Below, one piece after another: positions 22,885-33,549 of a stretch of 64,000 bases of DNA; the first letter of the stretch is position 1, and each line of letters starts with the position of its first letter. Where the stretch lies: contig OW388305.1 in assembly GCA_936450465.1 (NCBI GenBank), positions 53,434,625 to 53,498,624 of the forward strand. The letters run 5' to 3'. The notes below the pieces were generated by a model. It was given only the letters and a program-made list of their open reading frames with translations. It searched no databases and was not told the DNA's origin. The translations under genes and the position numbers were made by a program. The stretch is from Gibbula magus (taxonomy: Eukaryota > Mollusca > Gastropoda > Trochida > Trochidae).

Positions 22885-23345
22885 CAAATCTCTAGATGAA
22901 ATAGCTTTTTAGGTCATGACGTCTGTGACCTATATTTTGGGTAGCAGGATCACAAAATCTACAATTTAGAATCCTCATTGGCCAAGGACTCTGCACACAA
23001 CTTTTCAGCTCTCTAGACCTTTTTGAACTGGAGAAGAAGATGGAAATTAGTTTTTAAGTTTGTGACCCCTGTGACCCTAATTGAAGTCACGGGGTCACCA
23101 AATCTACAATTTAGAATCCCCATTGACCAAGGAGTCTACACACAATTTTTCAACTCACTAGGCCATTTGGAACTTGAGAAGAATATGAAAATAGGTTTTT
23201 GGGGTTGTGACCCCAGTGCCCCCATTGAGGTCACGGGGTCACCAAATCTACAATTTAAAATCCCAATTAGCCAAGGAGTCTGTACACAACTTTTCAGCCA
23301 TGCCATAAGCCCATCGGCGGGCCTTTCAGGCCAGATGAGCTAAAA
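22885..23345 (+). mobile_element. tandem-core element, family C (fragment)
   Basis: Units of about 145-155 bp with GTGACCCC, AAATCTACAATTTAGAATCC, CCAAGGAGTCT and CTCTCTAGACCTTTT blocks. It ends GGCCTTTCAGGCCAGATGAG followed by CTAAAA. The 5' end is missing. Confidence 0.75.
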
Positions 23346-23639
23346 ATGACAAACATCAAATCAAATTGATGTACTGGTCGGTGTGCGCTGGCTTGTGGTA
23401 GACGGATGTTCTATGTCCATGCTTCTTGTATGCGGCTTTCTGTTAGTTGTAGAGAGTCCTTTTATACACAATATTGCATTGTATTCCATGAAGATGGGAG
23501 AACACTGGGTTCACACCAATCATTCTTGAAAAACACAATTTTGACAGGTTTCGTTCCAGAAACACAATGTCCATTTTCTCACATGAATTAGTAGATCCAA
23601 ATGTATAAAGAATAGGTTACAAGTGTTTGCCACTAACAT

Positions 23640-24355
23640 GGCAATTTCCCCCGCCGATAACATTGAGTTTAAAAGACACAAATGGTCAAAATGAGCTTCT
23701 TCATATATTGCATTACTGGTAAAAAGTGTAGTGACCTTGGAAATAAGGTCATGGTCGAAATCGACTGGTGTCTGCGTCATCCCCCAATGTAGACGGACAC
23801 CAAATTTGAAAACATTGGGTCCATCCAGTCATGACATATTGCGTTAACAAGAGTTCGAAAAATGGTCAAAGTGTCGCGGTGACCTTGGAAATAAGGTCAA
23901 GGTCATTAAAAATCGACTGGTGTCTGCGTCTTCCCCCAGTGTAGGCTGACACCTAATTTGTAGACTTTGGATGGAACGCTTCATGAGATATCGCGTAAAC
24001 AAGAAATGTGACGATGTGGTCAAAGTGTCATAGTCACTGGGAAAATAAGGTCAAGGTCACCAAAATCAACTGGTGTCTGCGTCATCCCACATTATAGGCT
24101 GACATCAAATTTGAAGACTTTGGGTCCTACCAGTCATGATATATCGCGTTAACAAGAGTAAAAAAGTGGTCAAAGTGTCGTGGTGACCTTGAAAATAAGG
24201 TCAAGGTCATTAAAAATCGACTGGTGTCTGCGTCTTTGGCCAGTGAAGGCCGACACCAAATTTAAAGACTTTGAATGCAACGCTTCATAAGATATCACGT
24301 AAACACGGACGCCGCTGAATACATAGTCCCCGGTTCCGCGTTGCGGCGGGGGACA
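23640..24355 (-). mobile_element. tandem-core element, family B (copy 1)
   Basis: Repeated units have GGTCAAAGTGTCG, GTGACCTTGGAAATAAGGTC and AAATCGACTGGTGTCTGCGTC. At the right the element closes with a hairpin: GTCCCCGGTTCC, CGCGTTGCGG, then CGGGGGAC. The same hairpin, inverted, opens the copy at 43587. It is non-coding and lies in intron 1, about 290 bp before exon 2. Confidence 0.75.
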
Positions 24356-24645
24356 AAAACACGTTTGAAATACAGGTGTCAGATTTACATATAAATGTTC
24401 ATGTTGCAGACTCGAATAATGAATAACATCAAGACCTATAGCTATCATTATGTTTGGACTTTCAAATTAATTTGTTCAGTTACACATGCTAATATTCAAT
24501 TTATAATTAATCGTATCATTTGTTTTTTTTATAAGTAATATTTGAGTAGTGCGTTGACCAATGAACCAAGAAATTGAGAATTGCATATTTACCTTTCATA
24601 ACGATCTGAAAACTTTCCTATTAAAAGGTAACGTTCATATTTCAG

Positions 24646-24881
24646 ATAGATCCGTCCGATTGCAACGTGAGGTTCTCACATATGATGAATTACTCAAGCT
24701 CTATGGCAAAGACCTTACTGAAGGAGGCCACTTCCGTCCACGCTCATGTCGGTCTGACCAAAAGGTCGCCATAGTGATACCATATCGAGATCGGGATGCA
24801 AATCTGAAACAATTACTGAATAACCTCATTCCATTTCTGAAACAGCAGAACGTGGAGTATAATTTTTTCGTCGCTGAACAG
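24646..24881 (+). CDS. GT7 glycosyltransferase, exon 2
   Basis: The acceptor is CATATTTCAG and the donor is GAACAG before GTAGAT. It encodes residues 65-143. After a variable region come GGHFRPRSC, VAIVIPYRDRDANLKQLLNN and LIPFLKQQNVEYNFFVAEQ. These correspond to the family's signature of a Cys followed by the nucleotide-binding VAIIIPFRxR strand and the LLNNLIPxLxxQ helix. The Asp triplet DRD stands where most members have NRE. The phase (two leading bases) fits exon 1. Confidence 0.9.
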
Positions 24882-25245
24882 GTAGATATTATTGTTTTGC
24901 ACAAAATCATAATACAAATTAATGAGCAAACAAAAGATTAATGGGACCATGTTCATGTCATTAGTTGCAAGTAAAATTTATTCTGACGGCAGCCGGTGAC
25001 CCGCTATATGATGCATGATGTCAAAGTTCTCAAACAAATAGTGTGTTACCAATATAATAACAGCAGTGGCACAGAAAGAAAAGTACTTTTGTGTGGTAAT
25101 TGAATACAAGTGTTTTTATTTTGACAATAGGATAAGAAATTCCTCAACACCATTTAGAAGTGAAATGCATAAGGAATTTCTCAATTTAATTATAGTTCAG
25201 CATAAGACGTTCTTGAGTAATACTGACTCTTTACAGTATTGTAAG
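24882..25245. other. intron 2, unassigned part
   Basis: No recognised element between the exon 2 donor and the SINE. Confidence 0.4.
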
Positions 25246-25410
25246 GTCTAGCTCAGTTGGCAGAGCGTCCGCTCATCACCCGGAAGGTCAGGGTTCGATT
25301 CCCGGCCACGTCATACCAAAAGATGTTAAACTATGGTTGTTGTTGCTTCCTTGCTTGGTGCTCCAATTTTCTTTTCATGACAATAAAGCGTTATTATTAT
25401 CATAATTCGA
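25246..25410 (+). repeat. tRNA-derived SINE, second family
   Basis: The head has an A-box TAGCTCAGTTGG and a B-box GGTTCGATTCC with tRNA-like spacing. A body follows with AAAGATGTTAAACTATGGTT and GCTTCCTTGCTTGGTGCTCC, ending in AATAAAGCGTTATTATTATC. A functional tRNA is unlikely because of the attached body and A/T-rich tail. It lies in intron 2, sense to the glycosyltransferase gene. Confidence 0.7.
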
Positions 25411-25462
25411 GGAAAAGATAAACATTATTGATAAATGAGAAGGGACATATGACTGTTGTATC

Positions 25463-25655
25463 TGTTATGTTCTCAGACTTGGCAGAACAAACATTTCAAA
25501 GAGCACAGAACAAATGGCGTCTGCTAAAACATGTGCTAGACTTTTTATTAACTCATACAGTGAAGAGCAAACAAGGGGACGTAACTCGCATCATAAGATC
25601 TCAGTCCGACACAGCGGTAGAGCGCATGGCCTTATAATAACGTCAATACACTACA
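25463..25655 (-). repeat. 3' LTR of Gypsy element
   Basis: 193 bp. On the minus strand it begins TGTAGTGTATTGACG and ends CATAACA. A TATA-like stretch is at about 25632-25637 and a polyadenylation signal AATAAA at 25544-25549 (minus strand). Confidence 0.95.
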
Positions 25656-25666
25656 TCTCCTCTCTT
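25656..25666 (-). other. polypurine tract
   Basis: AAGAGAGGAGA on the minus strand lies directly next to the 3' LTR, the expected plus-strand primer site. Confidence 0.8.
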
Positions 25667-25950
25667 GTTAATTTTAAAGATACAACATTATACTTTATAC
25701 TTAATCTGATAATAAGATTTTACTTCTTGTATCTTAACGCAATAAAACACTGTTGCACAATGAATTATATTAACTTGTTTTCAAACTCATGAATAATTAA
25801 AGTCTCTTCATAAAAGTAATTACTGGAAACTTCCATGAAACAATTATAAGAACATAGTCCAACTCTTGGCTTTAAGAAACTTGTTTTAACTGTTAACACT
25901 GAAATAACTTGAAAGAGAACACAACTAGATTCAAGATCTAGCATTTAGAG

Positions 25951-28900
25951 TCACAAATCCAATCTGTTTGGTGCTCGTCTTTCACGAACTGGATAGCGCC
26001 GTTCTGGTGCTGGAATCTGATTGTCACTGTCTATGTGTGTCCCATATGGTGTTACAGGATTTGAACAACCCGGTAACTCAACTATCTGCTCCGAACTGTT
26101 AAGATTAGGAGTCATTGGACTAGGAATGACTTCACTTGAGGTCACTGGATTTGAGCGTGGTAGTAGTTGATCGGTATGGCGTCGCCAAACCGTCTCTTGG
26201 TCAACTTGCACTTTGTACGACACAGGGCCGGACTTATCAACTACTGTACCGGGTACCCACTTAGCACCTTCCCGGTAGTTTCTCGCAAGTACAGGTTGAT
26301 TAGCTTCGAAAGATTCCGTTCGCACTTTCCCTGCACCTCGTTCCTGAATCTGTTTCTCTTGAGCCTCTGCCACCGTTCTGGAGAGGTTCGGTTTCAGTAG
26401 ATCAAGGCGTGATCTCAGTCTTCGCCCTATGAGCAAGACTGCAGGAGCCTCTCTCGTCGTTGAGTGGGGCGTGTTCCTATATCTAATGAGAAACACTGAT
26501 AACTGCTGCTGCAAAGACGCACTGGATTTGCTTACACTTTCACGTAAACTCTGCTTCAGAGTTTGCACAAATCTCTCTGCCAAACCGTTGGTTGCTGGGT
26601 GGTAAGGCGAGGACGTTATGTGTTGAACACCATTCATGACCATGAATTGCTGAAATTCTGATGACACAAACTGAGGCCCATTATCACTCACAAGCTGCTG
26701 TGGTAGACCATGTCTACTAAACAAACTGCGCAGCACATCAATGGTTTTCTCAGATGTTGTTGAATTCATTACAACAACTTCCGGCCACTTGCTGTAAGCA
26801 TCAATCACAACAAAGAACATCTTTCCCATGAATGGTCCAGCGAAGTCTACATGGATCCTACGCCATGGCCCGTCAGGATACTGCCAAGGGTGTAGGGGTG
26901 CGGAGGCAGGCTGATTTTGACACTTCATGCACTCTTCACACGACTTCACTGTACGCTCAATCTGTTCATCCAGATTCGGCCACCACACGTAACTACGTGC
27001 TAAAGCCTTCATTTTCACAATACCTTGGTGTCCTATGTGTAGTTCACTTAGCACCACAGGTCTGAGGGATGTTGGTATGATCACTCTCATACCCCACATG
27101 AGACATCCTCCTTGAACAGTCAGTTCATTTCGTCTTATGTAGAAAGCTTGCAAGGACTGCGCTTCAGGCTTGGTCCATCCAGCCAGAGTGTAGTCCATGG
27201 CCAAGGATAAATCCTTATCCTTCCTGGTTTCGCTTGCAACTTGTGATGACTTCACTGGTAGACTCTCCAACTGGGACATGTTGAATACTGCAGCCGCATC
27301 AATCACATTCTCTGGTACTTGCTCTGGTATCGGCAAACGAGAAAGTCCATCTGCATTCGCGTTGTTTTTGGAAGTTCTGTATACAATGTTGTAGTTGTAA
27401 GCCGACAACATCATGGCCCATCGCTGGAATCTTGCTGCTGCAAGTGGTGGAATTGCTGTCTTGGGTCCCAAGATTTTCACCAATGGCTGATGGTCAGTAA
27501 TCAATGTGAACTTCTTGCCGATCAAGTACTGTGAAAACTTTTTCACAGCAAACACTATCGCAAGTGATTCTTTATCAATTTGCGCATAGTTTTGTTCAGC
27601 TTTTGTCAATGTCCGAGAGATGAAAGCAATTGGTTTCTCTCCTTGGTTTGTGATGTGAGACAACACTGCGCCGACTCCGTAAGGTGAGGCATCACAGGCC
27701 AGTGTGACTGGTAAGTCTGGGTTGTAATGTACCAGTAAATCTGCAGATGCCAACAACTTCTTTGCTTTGTTGAAGGCAGTGTTTGCATTCTCAGACCACT
27801 TCCATTCTGTTCCCTTTTCCAGAAGCTTGTTCAATGGTCTGATGACCATAGACAGATTTTGTAGAAATCTGTTATAATAGTTCAACAGTCCTAGAAAACT
27901 GCGCAACTGCGACACATTTTCTGGTGCCGGGGCATTCAACACGGCATTCACCTTATCTTCAGTGGTGTGAAGACCATCTCGATCAATCTTGTGTCCCAGG
28001 TAGACGATTGATTCTTGGAAGAAGAAACATTTTTCCCTTGACACACGCACTCCCCATTCTTGAAGCCTTCGCAAAACATCGTTGAGATTCTTGAGGTGTT
28101 CATCTGCAGTCTTTCCCGTCACAAGCAGGTCGTCCATATAACACAAGACACCTGGTATTCCTTGGAGCACTTGTTCCATGGTTCTCTGGAACATAGCGGG
28201 TGCGGATGCTACACCGAACGGTAACCTGTTGAAACGGAAAAGTCCCTTCTGAGTGTTCAGTACCAGTAACTTCCGTGAATCGTCATCTACCAACATTTGC
28301 TGGTATGCGTTTGAGAGATCCAACTTTGTGAACTCCTGCCCACCTGACAGATTTGCAAGTAAATCTTCGATCCGTGGCAGGGGGTATTCAACTCGCTTCA
28401 AAACAGGATTGAGTGTCACTTTGAAATCTCCGCATAGACGAACTGATCCATTTTTCTTCACCACCGGTACAAACGGCGTTGCCCACTCACTACAGTCTAC
28501 TGGTTCTAAGATGTTATCTTTCACCAGTCTATCTATTTCATCATCAACCTTCTGACGTAAAGAGTACGGCACTGGACGTGCTTTCACATATTTGGGGGTG
28601 GTATCTTCTTCTACTTCTATCTTTGCTTTAACATTCTTCATTGTTCCCAATTCATCTTTAAAAACTTCTGCATGATTCTGCAAAATGTCCTGTAACTTTT
28701 CTTTGGCTTCCTTAGGAACAGCTTTGATTTGACGTATAGCCGGCCAGTCCAATTCTATCTTGTGTAACCATGACCGTCCGAAAAGAGCAGGCCCTGATCC
28801 TTGAAGGACGAATAACTTCAGATCATAGTGGTCACCATTGTAACACACTCTTACATTTAGTGTCCCTTCTGGTCTGACTGGTTCCTGTGTGTAAGTCTTC

Positions 28901-29907
28901 AAAATCACATCAGTTTCCTTCAAAGGTATCTTTGAAAATCTCTTCTTGTACTCGTCAAGAGAGATTATAGAGTACGCTGAGCCAGTGTCAAGTTCCATTT
29001 TCAACTCAGTCCCTTCTACAACTGGGTAAATCCAAATACTGTCAATGACTTCTGTATCATCTTTGATGAAGAACAATGGTAATTCAGATTCATCATTCAG
29101 AGTATCTTCTGACCGTCTCTTGACTTCATCCATGTGATGAACTTGGCCTCTCTTTTTGTGTCCATGGTAACCTCCTTTTGTTGGTTTCTGCTTATTTTTG
29201 CAAATAAACTGAGTGTGCCCTACTTTCCCACATTTGTAACATTCCACACTTTTCATCCAACAGTCTCTGGAATCATGGTTAGTTTTTCCACATGACTTGC
29301 ATTTGGGGAATTGTTTCCTTCTGTCTCCATTGTGAACATGATTGTTACCTTTACTCGACATCCTGTGCACGTGAGCTGGCGTTTTCACATTTAATTCCTG
29401 CATATCTTTGGCAGCAGTTTCCATGGAAACAGCAACTTTCACCGCTTTGTCTAAAGAAAGGCCTTCTTCTGTTAACAGACGTTTTTGAATAGAGTTAGAT
29501 GACAAACCACATACAAACTGATCTCTAAGCTGATCATTCAGTCCCTGTTTGAAATCACAATGTTCAGTAAGTTCTCTGAGTGTAGCTAGATAGTCCGAAA
29601 TAGTTTCGTTTGGCCCTTGAACTCTGCTGCGAAATCTGTGACGTTGTGAAATTACAACTGGTTTTGGTGAGAAATGTGCCGTCAAAACAGCCACTAGTTC
29701 AGTCAAAGTCTTAGTAGAAGGTTTCACTGGAGACAATAAACTTCTTAACAATCCATAAGTTTTCCCTCCGACAATCGCTAGGAAAGCATTCACTTGCTTA
29801 TCTTCGTCAATGGAGTTAGCTTCAAGGTACACTGTCAGTCGTTCAGAGTAAACGTCCCACGTACCATTTGCTTCGTCAAATGGCTCGATAGTGCCGATAG
29901 CAGCCAT
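25951..29907 (-). CDS. Gypsy Gag-Pol polyprotein, 1318 residues, intact
   Basis: A single frame encodes the particle and replication proteins of a Ty3/Gypsy element. Gag covers about residues 1-200, ending with two CCHC zinc knuckles at 203-216 and 223-236. The aspartic protease follows, with LDTGS at 306-310. Reverse transcriptase spans about 440-640, with YMDD at 590-593. RNase H acids are D739, E780, D805 and D853. The integrase has an HxxH-CxxC zinc site (H957, H960, C990, C993) and a DDE triad D1021, D1075, E1111, with 35 residues between the last two. A C-terminal tail of about 200 residues holds no recognised chromodomain. The ATG at 29907 follows the primer site by about 35 bp. Gag and Pol share one frame with no frameshift signal. 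All catalytic residues I can identify are present. The clade is not fixed; Mag-like is possible. Confidence 0.96.
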   Translation of the reverse strand: MAAIGTIEPFDEANGTWDVYSERLTVYLEANSIDEDKQVNAFLAIVGGKTYGLLRSLLSPVKPSTKTLTELVAVLTAHFSPKPVVISQRHRFRSRVQGPNETISDYLATLRELTEHCDFKQGLNDQLRDQFVCGLSSNSIQKRLLTEEGLSLDKAVKVAVSMETAAKDMQELNVKTPAHVHRMSSKGNNHVHNGDRRKQFPKCKSCGKTNHDSRDCWMKSVECYKCGKVGHTQFICKNKQKPTKGGYHGHKKRGQVHHMDEVKRRSEDTLNDESELPLFFIKDDTEVIDSIWIYPVVEGTELKMELDTGSAYSIISLDEYKKRFSKIPLKETDVILKTYTQEPVRPEGTLNVRVCYNGDHYDLKLFVLQGSGPALFGRSWLHKIELDWPAIRQIKAVPKEAKEKLQDILQNHAEVFKDELGTMKNVKAKIEVEEDTTPKYVKARPVPYSLRQKVDDEIDRLVKDNILEPVDCSEWATPFVPVVKKNGSVRLCGDFKVTLNPVLKRVEYPLPRIEDLLANLSGGQEFTKLDLSNAYQQMLVDDDSRKLLVLNTQKGLFRFNRLPFGVASAPAMFQRTMEQVLQGIPGVLCYMDDLLVTGKTADEHLKNLNDVLRRLQEWGVRVSREKCFFFQESIVYLGHKIDRDGLHTTEDKVNAVLNAPAPENVSQLRSFLGLLNYYNRFLQNLSMVIRPLNKLLEKGTEWKWSENANTAFNKAKKLLASADLLVHYNPDLPVTLACDASPYGVGAVLSHITNQGEKPIAFISRTLTKAEQNYAQIDKESLAIVFAVKKFSQYLIGKKFTLITDHQPLVKILGPKTAIPPLAAARFQRWAMMLSAYNYNIVYRTSKNNANADGLSRLPIPEQVPENVIDAAAVFNMSQLESLPVKSSQVASETRKDKDLSLAMDYTLAGWTKPEAQSLQAFYIRRNELTVQGGCLMWGMRVIIPTSLRPVVLSELHIGHQGIVKMKALARSYVWWPNLDEQIERTVKSCEECMKCQNQPASAPLHPWQYPDGPWRRIHVDFAGPFMGKMFFVVIDAYSKWPEVVVMNSTTSEKTIDVLRSLFSRHGLPQQLVSDNGPQFVSSEFQQFMVMNGVQHITSSPYHPATNGLAERFVQTLKQSLRESVSKSSASLQQQLSVFLIRYRNTPHSTTREAPAVLLIGRRLRSRLDLLKPNLSRTVAEAQEKQIQERGAGKVRTESFEANQPVLARNYREGAKWVPGTVVDKSGPVSYKVQVDQETVWRRHTDQLLPRSNPVTSSEVIPSPMTPNLNSSEQIVELPGCSNPVTPYGTHIDSDNQIPAPERRYPVRERRAPNRLDL

Positions 29908-29942
29908 CTTTAGGTTCCTGGATGCACGTAGATTACGAAAAT

Positions 29943-29953
29943 CCTCGTCGCCA
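29943..29953 (-). other. primer-binding site, tRNA-Ser-like
   Basis: TGGCGACGAGG on the minus strand, 4 bp from the 5' LTR. It is complementary to CCTCGTCGCCA, the 3' end known for animal tRNA-Ser(GCT). Confidence 0.75.
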
Positions 29954-29957
29954 ATTA

Positions 29958-30150
29958 TGTTATGTTCTCAGACTTGGCAGAACAAACATTTCAAAGAGCA
30001 CAGAACAAATGGCGTCTGCTAAAACATGTGCTAGACTTTTTATTAACTCATACAGTGAAGAGCAAACAAGGGGACGTAACTCGCATCATAAGATCTCAGT
30101 CCGACACAGCGGTAGAGCGCATGGCCTTATAATAACGTCAATACACTACA
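29958..30150 (-). repeat. 5' LTR of Gypsy element
   Basis: 193 bp, identical by eye to the 3' LTR. It carries the promoter for minus-strand transcription of the element. Confidence 0.95.
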
Positions 30151-30155
30151 GTATC

Positions 30156-30395
30156 CTGTGTTTATAATTTGAATAAAAGACGTTAATTAACTTGCATACA
30201 TTAACATTCATACTAATATCTTAGAGATGCATCCATTGTGTTTCATAAAATTGAATTAGGTTTTAATACGTGCTAACTTATGATATGCGCTCATTCCAGT
30301 TCAAATAATTTCATTTGCAATAATTGAATATTCATTGCATATTCATCTCGTATCACAAAATATATAATAATTAGCTCATCAGCGCTGAAAGTTCA
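30156..30395. other. intron 2, unassigned part
   Basis: Short AT-rich stretch without a recognised element. Confidence 0.35.
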
Positions 30396-31165
30396 GCTGA
30401 AAAGTGTTTTGCCTTTTCGACTTCTTCTCCAGAAACAATGACTCCACAGAGCTGAATTTTTATGTGCAGACTCCTTGGCCAATGTTGATTGTAAAGTGTA
30501 GATTCGAGACCCCGTGATCCCAAATGGGGTCACAAGGGTCACATGCCTCAAAACCAATTTTCATCTTCTTCTCAAGTTCCACAAGGTCTAGAGAGCTGAA
30601 ATGTTGTGTGCAGACTCCATGGCCAATGGCCAAAATTGGGTTACAGGGGTCACATCCTTATAAACCTATTTTAATCTTCTCCAGCTCAAAAAGGTCTAGA
30701 GAGCTGAAAAGTTGCGTGCAGAATCATTGACCAATGGGGATTCTAAATTGTAGATCTCGTGACCCCGTAACCCGAAATGGGGTCACAGGGGTCACATCCT
30801 TATAAACCTATTTTAATCTTCTCCAGCTCAAAAGGTCTAGAGAGCTGAAAAGTTGTGTGCAGACTCCTTGGCCAATGGGGATTCAAAGTTGTAGATTTCG
30901 TGACCCCCTGACCCCAATCTAGGTCACGGGACATGACCCAAAAACCTATTTTCATCTTTATCTCAAGTATGTTAAGCTCTAGAAAGGTGAAATTTTCTGT
31001 AGAGACTCTATGGCCAAGGTGATTCTTAATTGTAGGATTGGTGACCCCGTGATTCCAAATGTGGGTCACAGGGGTCAGGATCTAAAACCTTTCTTTTGCT
31101 TGTTAACAATGTATTACTTGAGATCATTGATGAGCTACAGAGCCCATGGCTCTATTTTTACAAGT
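30396..31165 (-). mobile_element. tandem-core element, family C (minus orientation)
   Basis: Four to five units of the family in reverse, with AAGGTCTAGAGAGCTGAAA and GACTCCTTGGCCAATGGGGA. At the right end it keeps the family's 5' part (read in reverse): AATACATTGTTAACAAGCAA and the AGAGCCATGGGCTCT hairpin. The hairpin-CTAA 3' end is missing. Confidence 0.75.
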
Positions 31166-31492
31166 TTCCAATTAAAATCGAGCTTCATCAGTACACATGT
31201 GCAGAATAAACAAACATGGCCCATTGACATACACAATAGTTATATGATCTATTAAACATTATCAACCTAAAATTGTCTGTTTATCTGTTTATCAAAATTA
31301 CGTTGTGCATTATCCGGTTTTCGATCAGAAATCGGTACTTTTAGCCTTATATCGTCGGCATATTGAGTCTAATGACATCAAAATGGTAATTTGCAGTGAC
31401 AGTCACTACTCCTCGATAAAGTTTGGCAAATTTGACCCCAAACAACACAATGTATGTACCTTTAAAATAAACAAAAATCATCATCGTTTTAG

Positions 31493-31680
31493 TTGCCTGG
31501 ATCCAAGTTCAACAGAGGAATGATGAGAAACATTGGTTTTACAGAGGCCAGAAAGATATGTGACTTTGACTGTGTTTTCTTCCATGACATCGACATGACC
31601 CCTGTGGACAATGGGAATATTTACAAGTGTGGGGACCAACCTAGACACCACAGTAGAAATTTAAAACGATGGAGAAACAG
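31493..31680 (+). CDS. GT7 glycosyltransferase, exon 3 (metal-binding DxD)
   Basis: The acceptor is CATCGTTTTAG and the donor is AACAG before GTAAGT. It encodes residues 144-205 plus two bases of codon 206. It starts with a segment containing FNRG, matching the family's FNRA/FNRG motif. It then has ICDFDCVFFHDIDMTP, whose DID (175-177) replaces the usual DVD that binds manganese with the UDP-sugar. The NGNIYKCGDQPRHHS part matches the family's N-x-Y-x-C segment followed by the PRH/HxS motif. The start coincides with a codon boundary, as the end of exon 2 requires. Confidence 0.92.
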
Positions 31681-31712
31681 GTAAGTTCTCTTCGCTTGTT
31701 GCTCAGACCAGG

Positions 31713-32737
31713 GCTGGGAAGTTTAAAAAATAGAGCCATGGACTCTGTAGCACATCAGGATTTAATTGATTTACTATCTCAAGTTGAATATTTAAGTTAT
31801 TTAAGTTATTGTTTACAAACAAAAGATTGGTTCTTAGATCATGACTGTGACCCTATTTGGGGTCGTGGGTTCACAAAATCTACAATTTAGAATCCCCATT
31901 GACCAAGGAGTCTGTACACACCTTTTCAGCTCTCTAGACCTTTTGGAACTGGAGAAGATGAAAATGGGTTTTTAAGGATGTGACCCCTGTAACCCCATTT
32001 GGGGTCAGGGGGTCACGAAACCTAAAATTTAGAATCCCAATCGGCCAAGAAGTCTGCACACACCTGTTCAGCTCTCAAGACCTTTTGGAACTGGAAAAGA
32101 TGATGAAAATAGGTTTTTAACGATGTGACCCCTGTGACCCCATTTGGGGTCATGGGGTCACGTAATCTACAATTTAGAATCCCCATTGACCAAGGAGTCT
32201 GCACATAACTTTTCAGCTCTCTAAACCTTTTGGAACTGGAGCAGAAGATATATATAAATAGATATTTTAAGGATGTGACCCAATTCGGGGTCACGGGGTC
32301 TGCACACAACTTTTCACCTCTCTAGACCTTTAGGAAGTGGAGAAAAAGACGAAAATAAGTTTTTAAGGCTGTGACCCAAAAAAGGGGTCACGAAATCTAC
32401 AATTTAGAATCTCCATTGGCTAAGGAGTCTGCACACAACTTTTCAGCTCTCTAGACCTTTTGGAACTGGAGAAGAAGATGAAAATAGGTTTTTAAGGTTG
32501 TGACCCCGGTGACCCCATTTGAGGTCAAGGGGTCACCAAATCTACAATTTAAAATCCCAATTACCCAAGGAGGCCGCACACAACTTTTCAGCTCTCTAGA
32601 CCTTTTGGAACTGGAGGAGAAGATGAAAATAGGTTTTTGGGGTTGTGACCCCATTTGAGGTCACGGGGGTCACCAAATCTACAATTTAGATTCCCCATTA
32701 GCCAAGGAGTCTGCACACAAAACTTCAGCTCCCTAGA

Positions 32738-32768
<31 letters not shown>

Positions 32769-32847
32769 CGAAAAGTTTACAGACAGACGGATGCCATAAC
32801 CATGCCATAAGCCCATCGGGCCTTTCAGGCCAGATGAGCTAAACATT
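31713..32847 (+). mobile_element. tandem-core element, family C (near full-length)
   Basis: It starts with AAAATAGAGCCATGGACTCT (a small hairpin) and has about seven units with GTGACCCC, TCTACAATTTAGAATCC and TTTTCAGCTCTCTAGACC. It ends CATCGGGCCTTTCAGGCCAG then ATGAGCTAAA. The end has the layout of a Helitron terminus: a GC hairpin followed about 7 bp later by CTAA (CTRR). It begins 33 bp after the exon 3 splice donor. No protein is encoded. Confidence 0.8.
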
Positions 32848-33549
32848 TACTAAACGTATACACGGTATGACAAAAACGAAACGTTACCCCGTACCCGACC
32901 TGACATATACAATTGACTGTTAGTGTAGAAAACAAACGTTTTACGTGACTGATCTGATAGCTACCAACATGCTTACAATGAATTGTATAAATTGTCTAAA
33001 TAAACCATCCCTTGTTGTCACATCAAGACTAACGTTTTTTAAAAATGTGTTTCCGATGCGACCTGTCAAATTCATCACATGATGTATTAACCACGTTCAA
33101 GTTTGGTTGCACTGATCCCTATTACAGCAAACAACATTTTATTCCGCCACGATACTTTAATAAAATATTCTGCAAACCTTAGTTACTTTCATTTTCTTAT
33201 TCATCTTCATGTAGGTCAATAAAAACTCAACATCGCTGATACATTTCATATGGATATATTTCCTACAGTCTCTTAGAATAGAAAATTATGCATTACGTTT
33301 TTGGACAAAATGATATTTAATCCATGAAGGTGGTATAAGGGGATACCAATATTCTTTCACATAGTAAATGGCGTCTAGGATATGGTTTTGATAGGTTGAT
33401 GGAACTACTTCACGCCATTCATGAATTGCTTAGCTGCCCTATATAAGGTAAAACACATGAAAGAAAATTTTTGAGCATATCTTTCCCAAATCACGAGTCA
33501 GTAAAATATATAAAATTATGTTCAATTTGTTCTCCAGACCGTACAGTAT
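32848..33549. other. intron 3, unassigned part
   Basis: No recognised element. Moderately AT-rich. Confidence 0.4.

Larger units (their letters stand above)
25463..30150 (-). mobile_element. complete Ty3/Gypsy LTR retrotransposon (4688 bp)
   Basis: Two 193-bp LTRs (25463-25655 and 29958-30150) read identical by eye and begin TG and end CA. They are flanked by the 5-bp target duplication GTATC (25458-25462 and 30151-30155). The element is transcribed on the minus strand, antisense to the host gene in whose intron 2 it sits. A primer-binding site lies 4 bp inside the 5' LTR, a purine tract abuts the 3' LTR, and a single uninterrupted 1318-codon ORF covers gag through integrase. No env-like ORF is present. 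The identical LTRs and open frame suggest a recent insertion. Confidence 0.96.

Noticed and set aside
23023..23343. 106-codon ORF
   Set aside because: It lies wholly inside a family C tandem-core element and changes with the repeat units.
25246..25315. functional tRNA gene
   Set aside because: A and B boxes are fine, but a SINE-type body and tail follow and the stems do not pair well.
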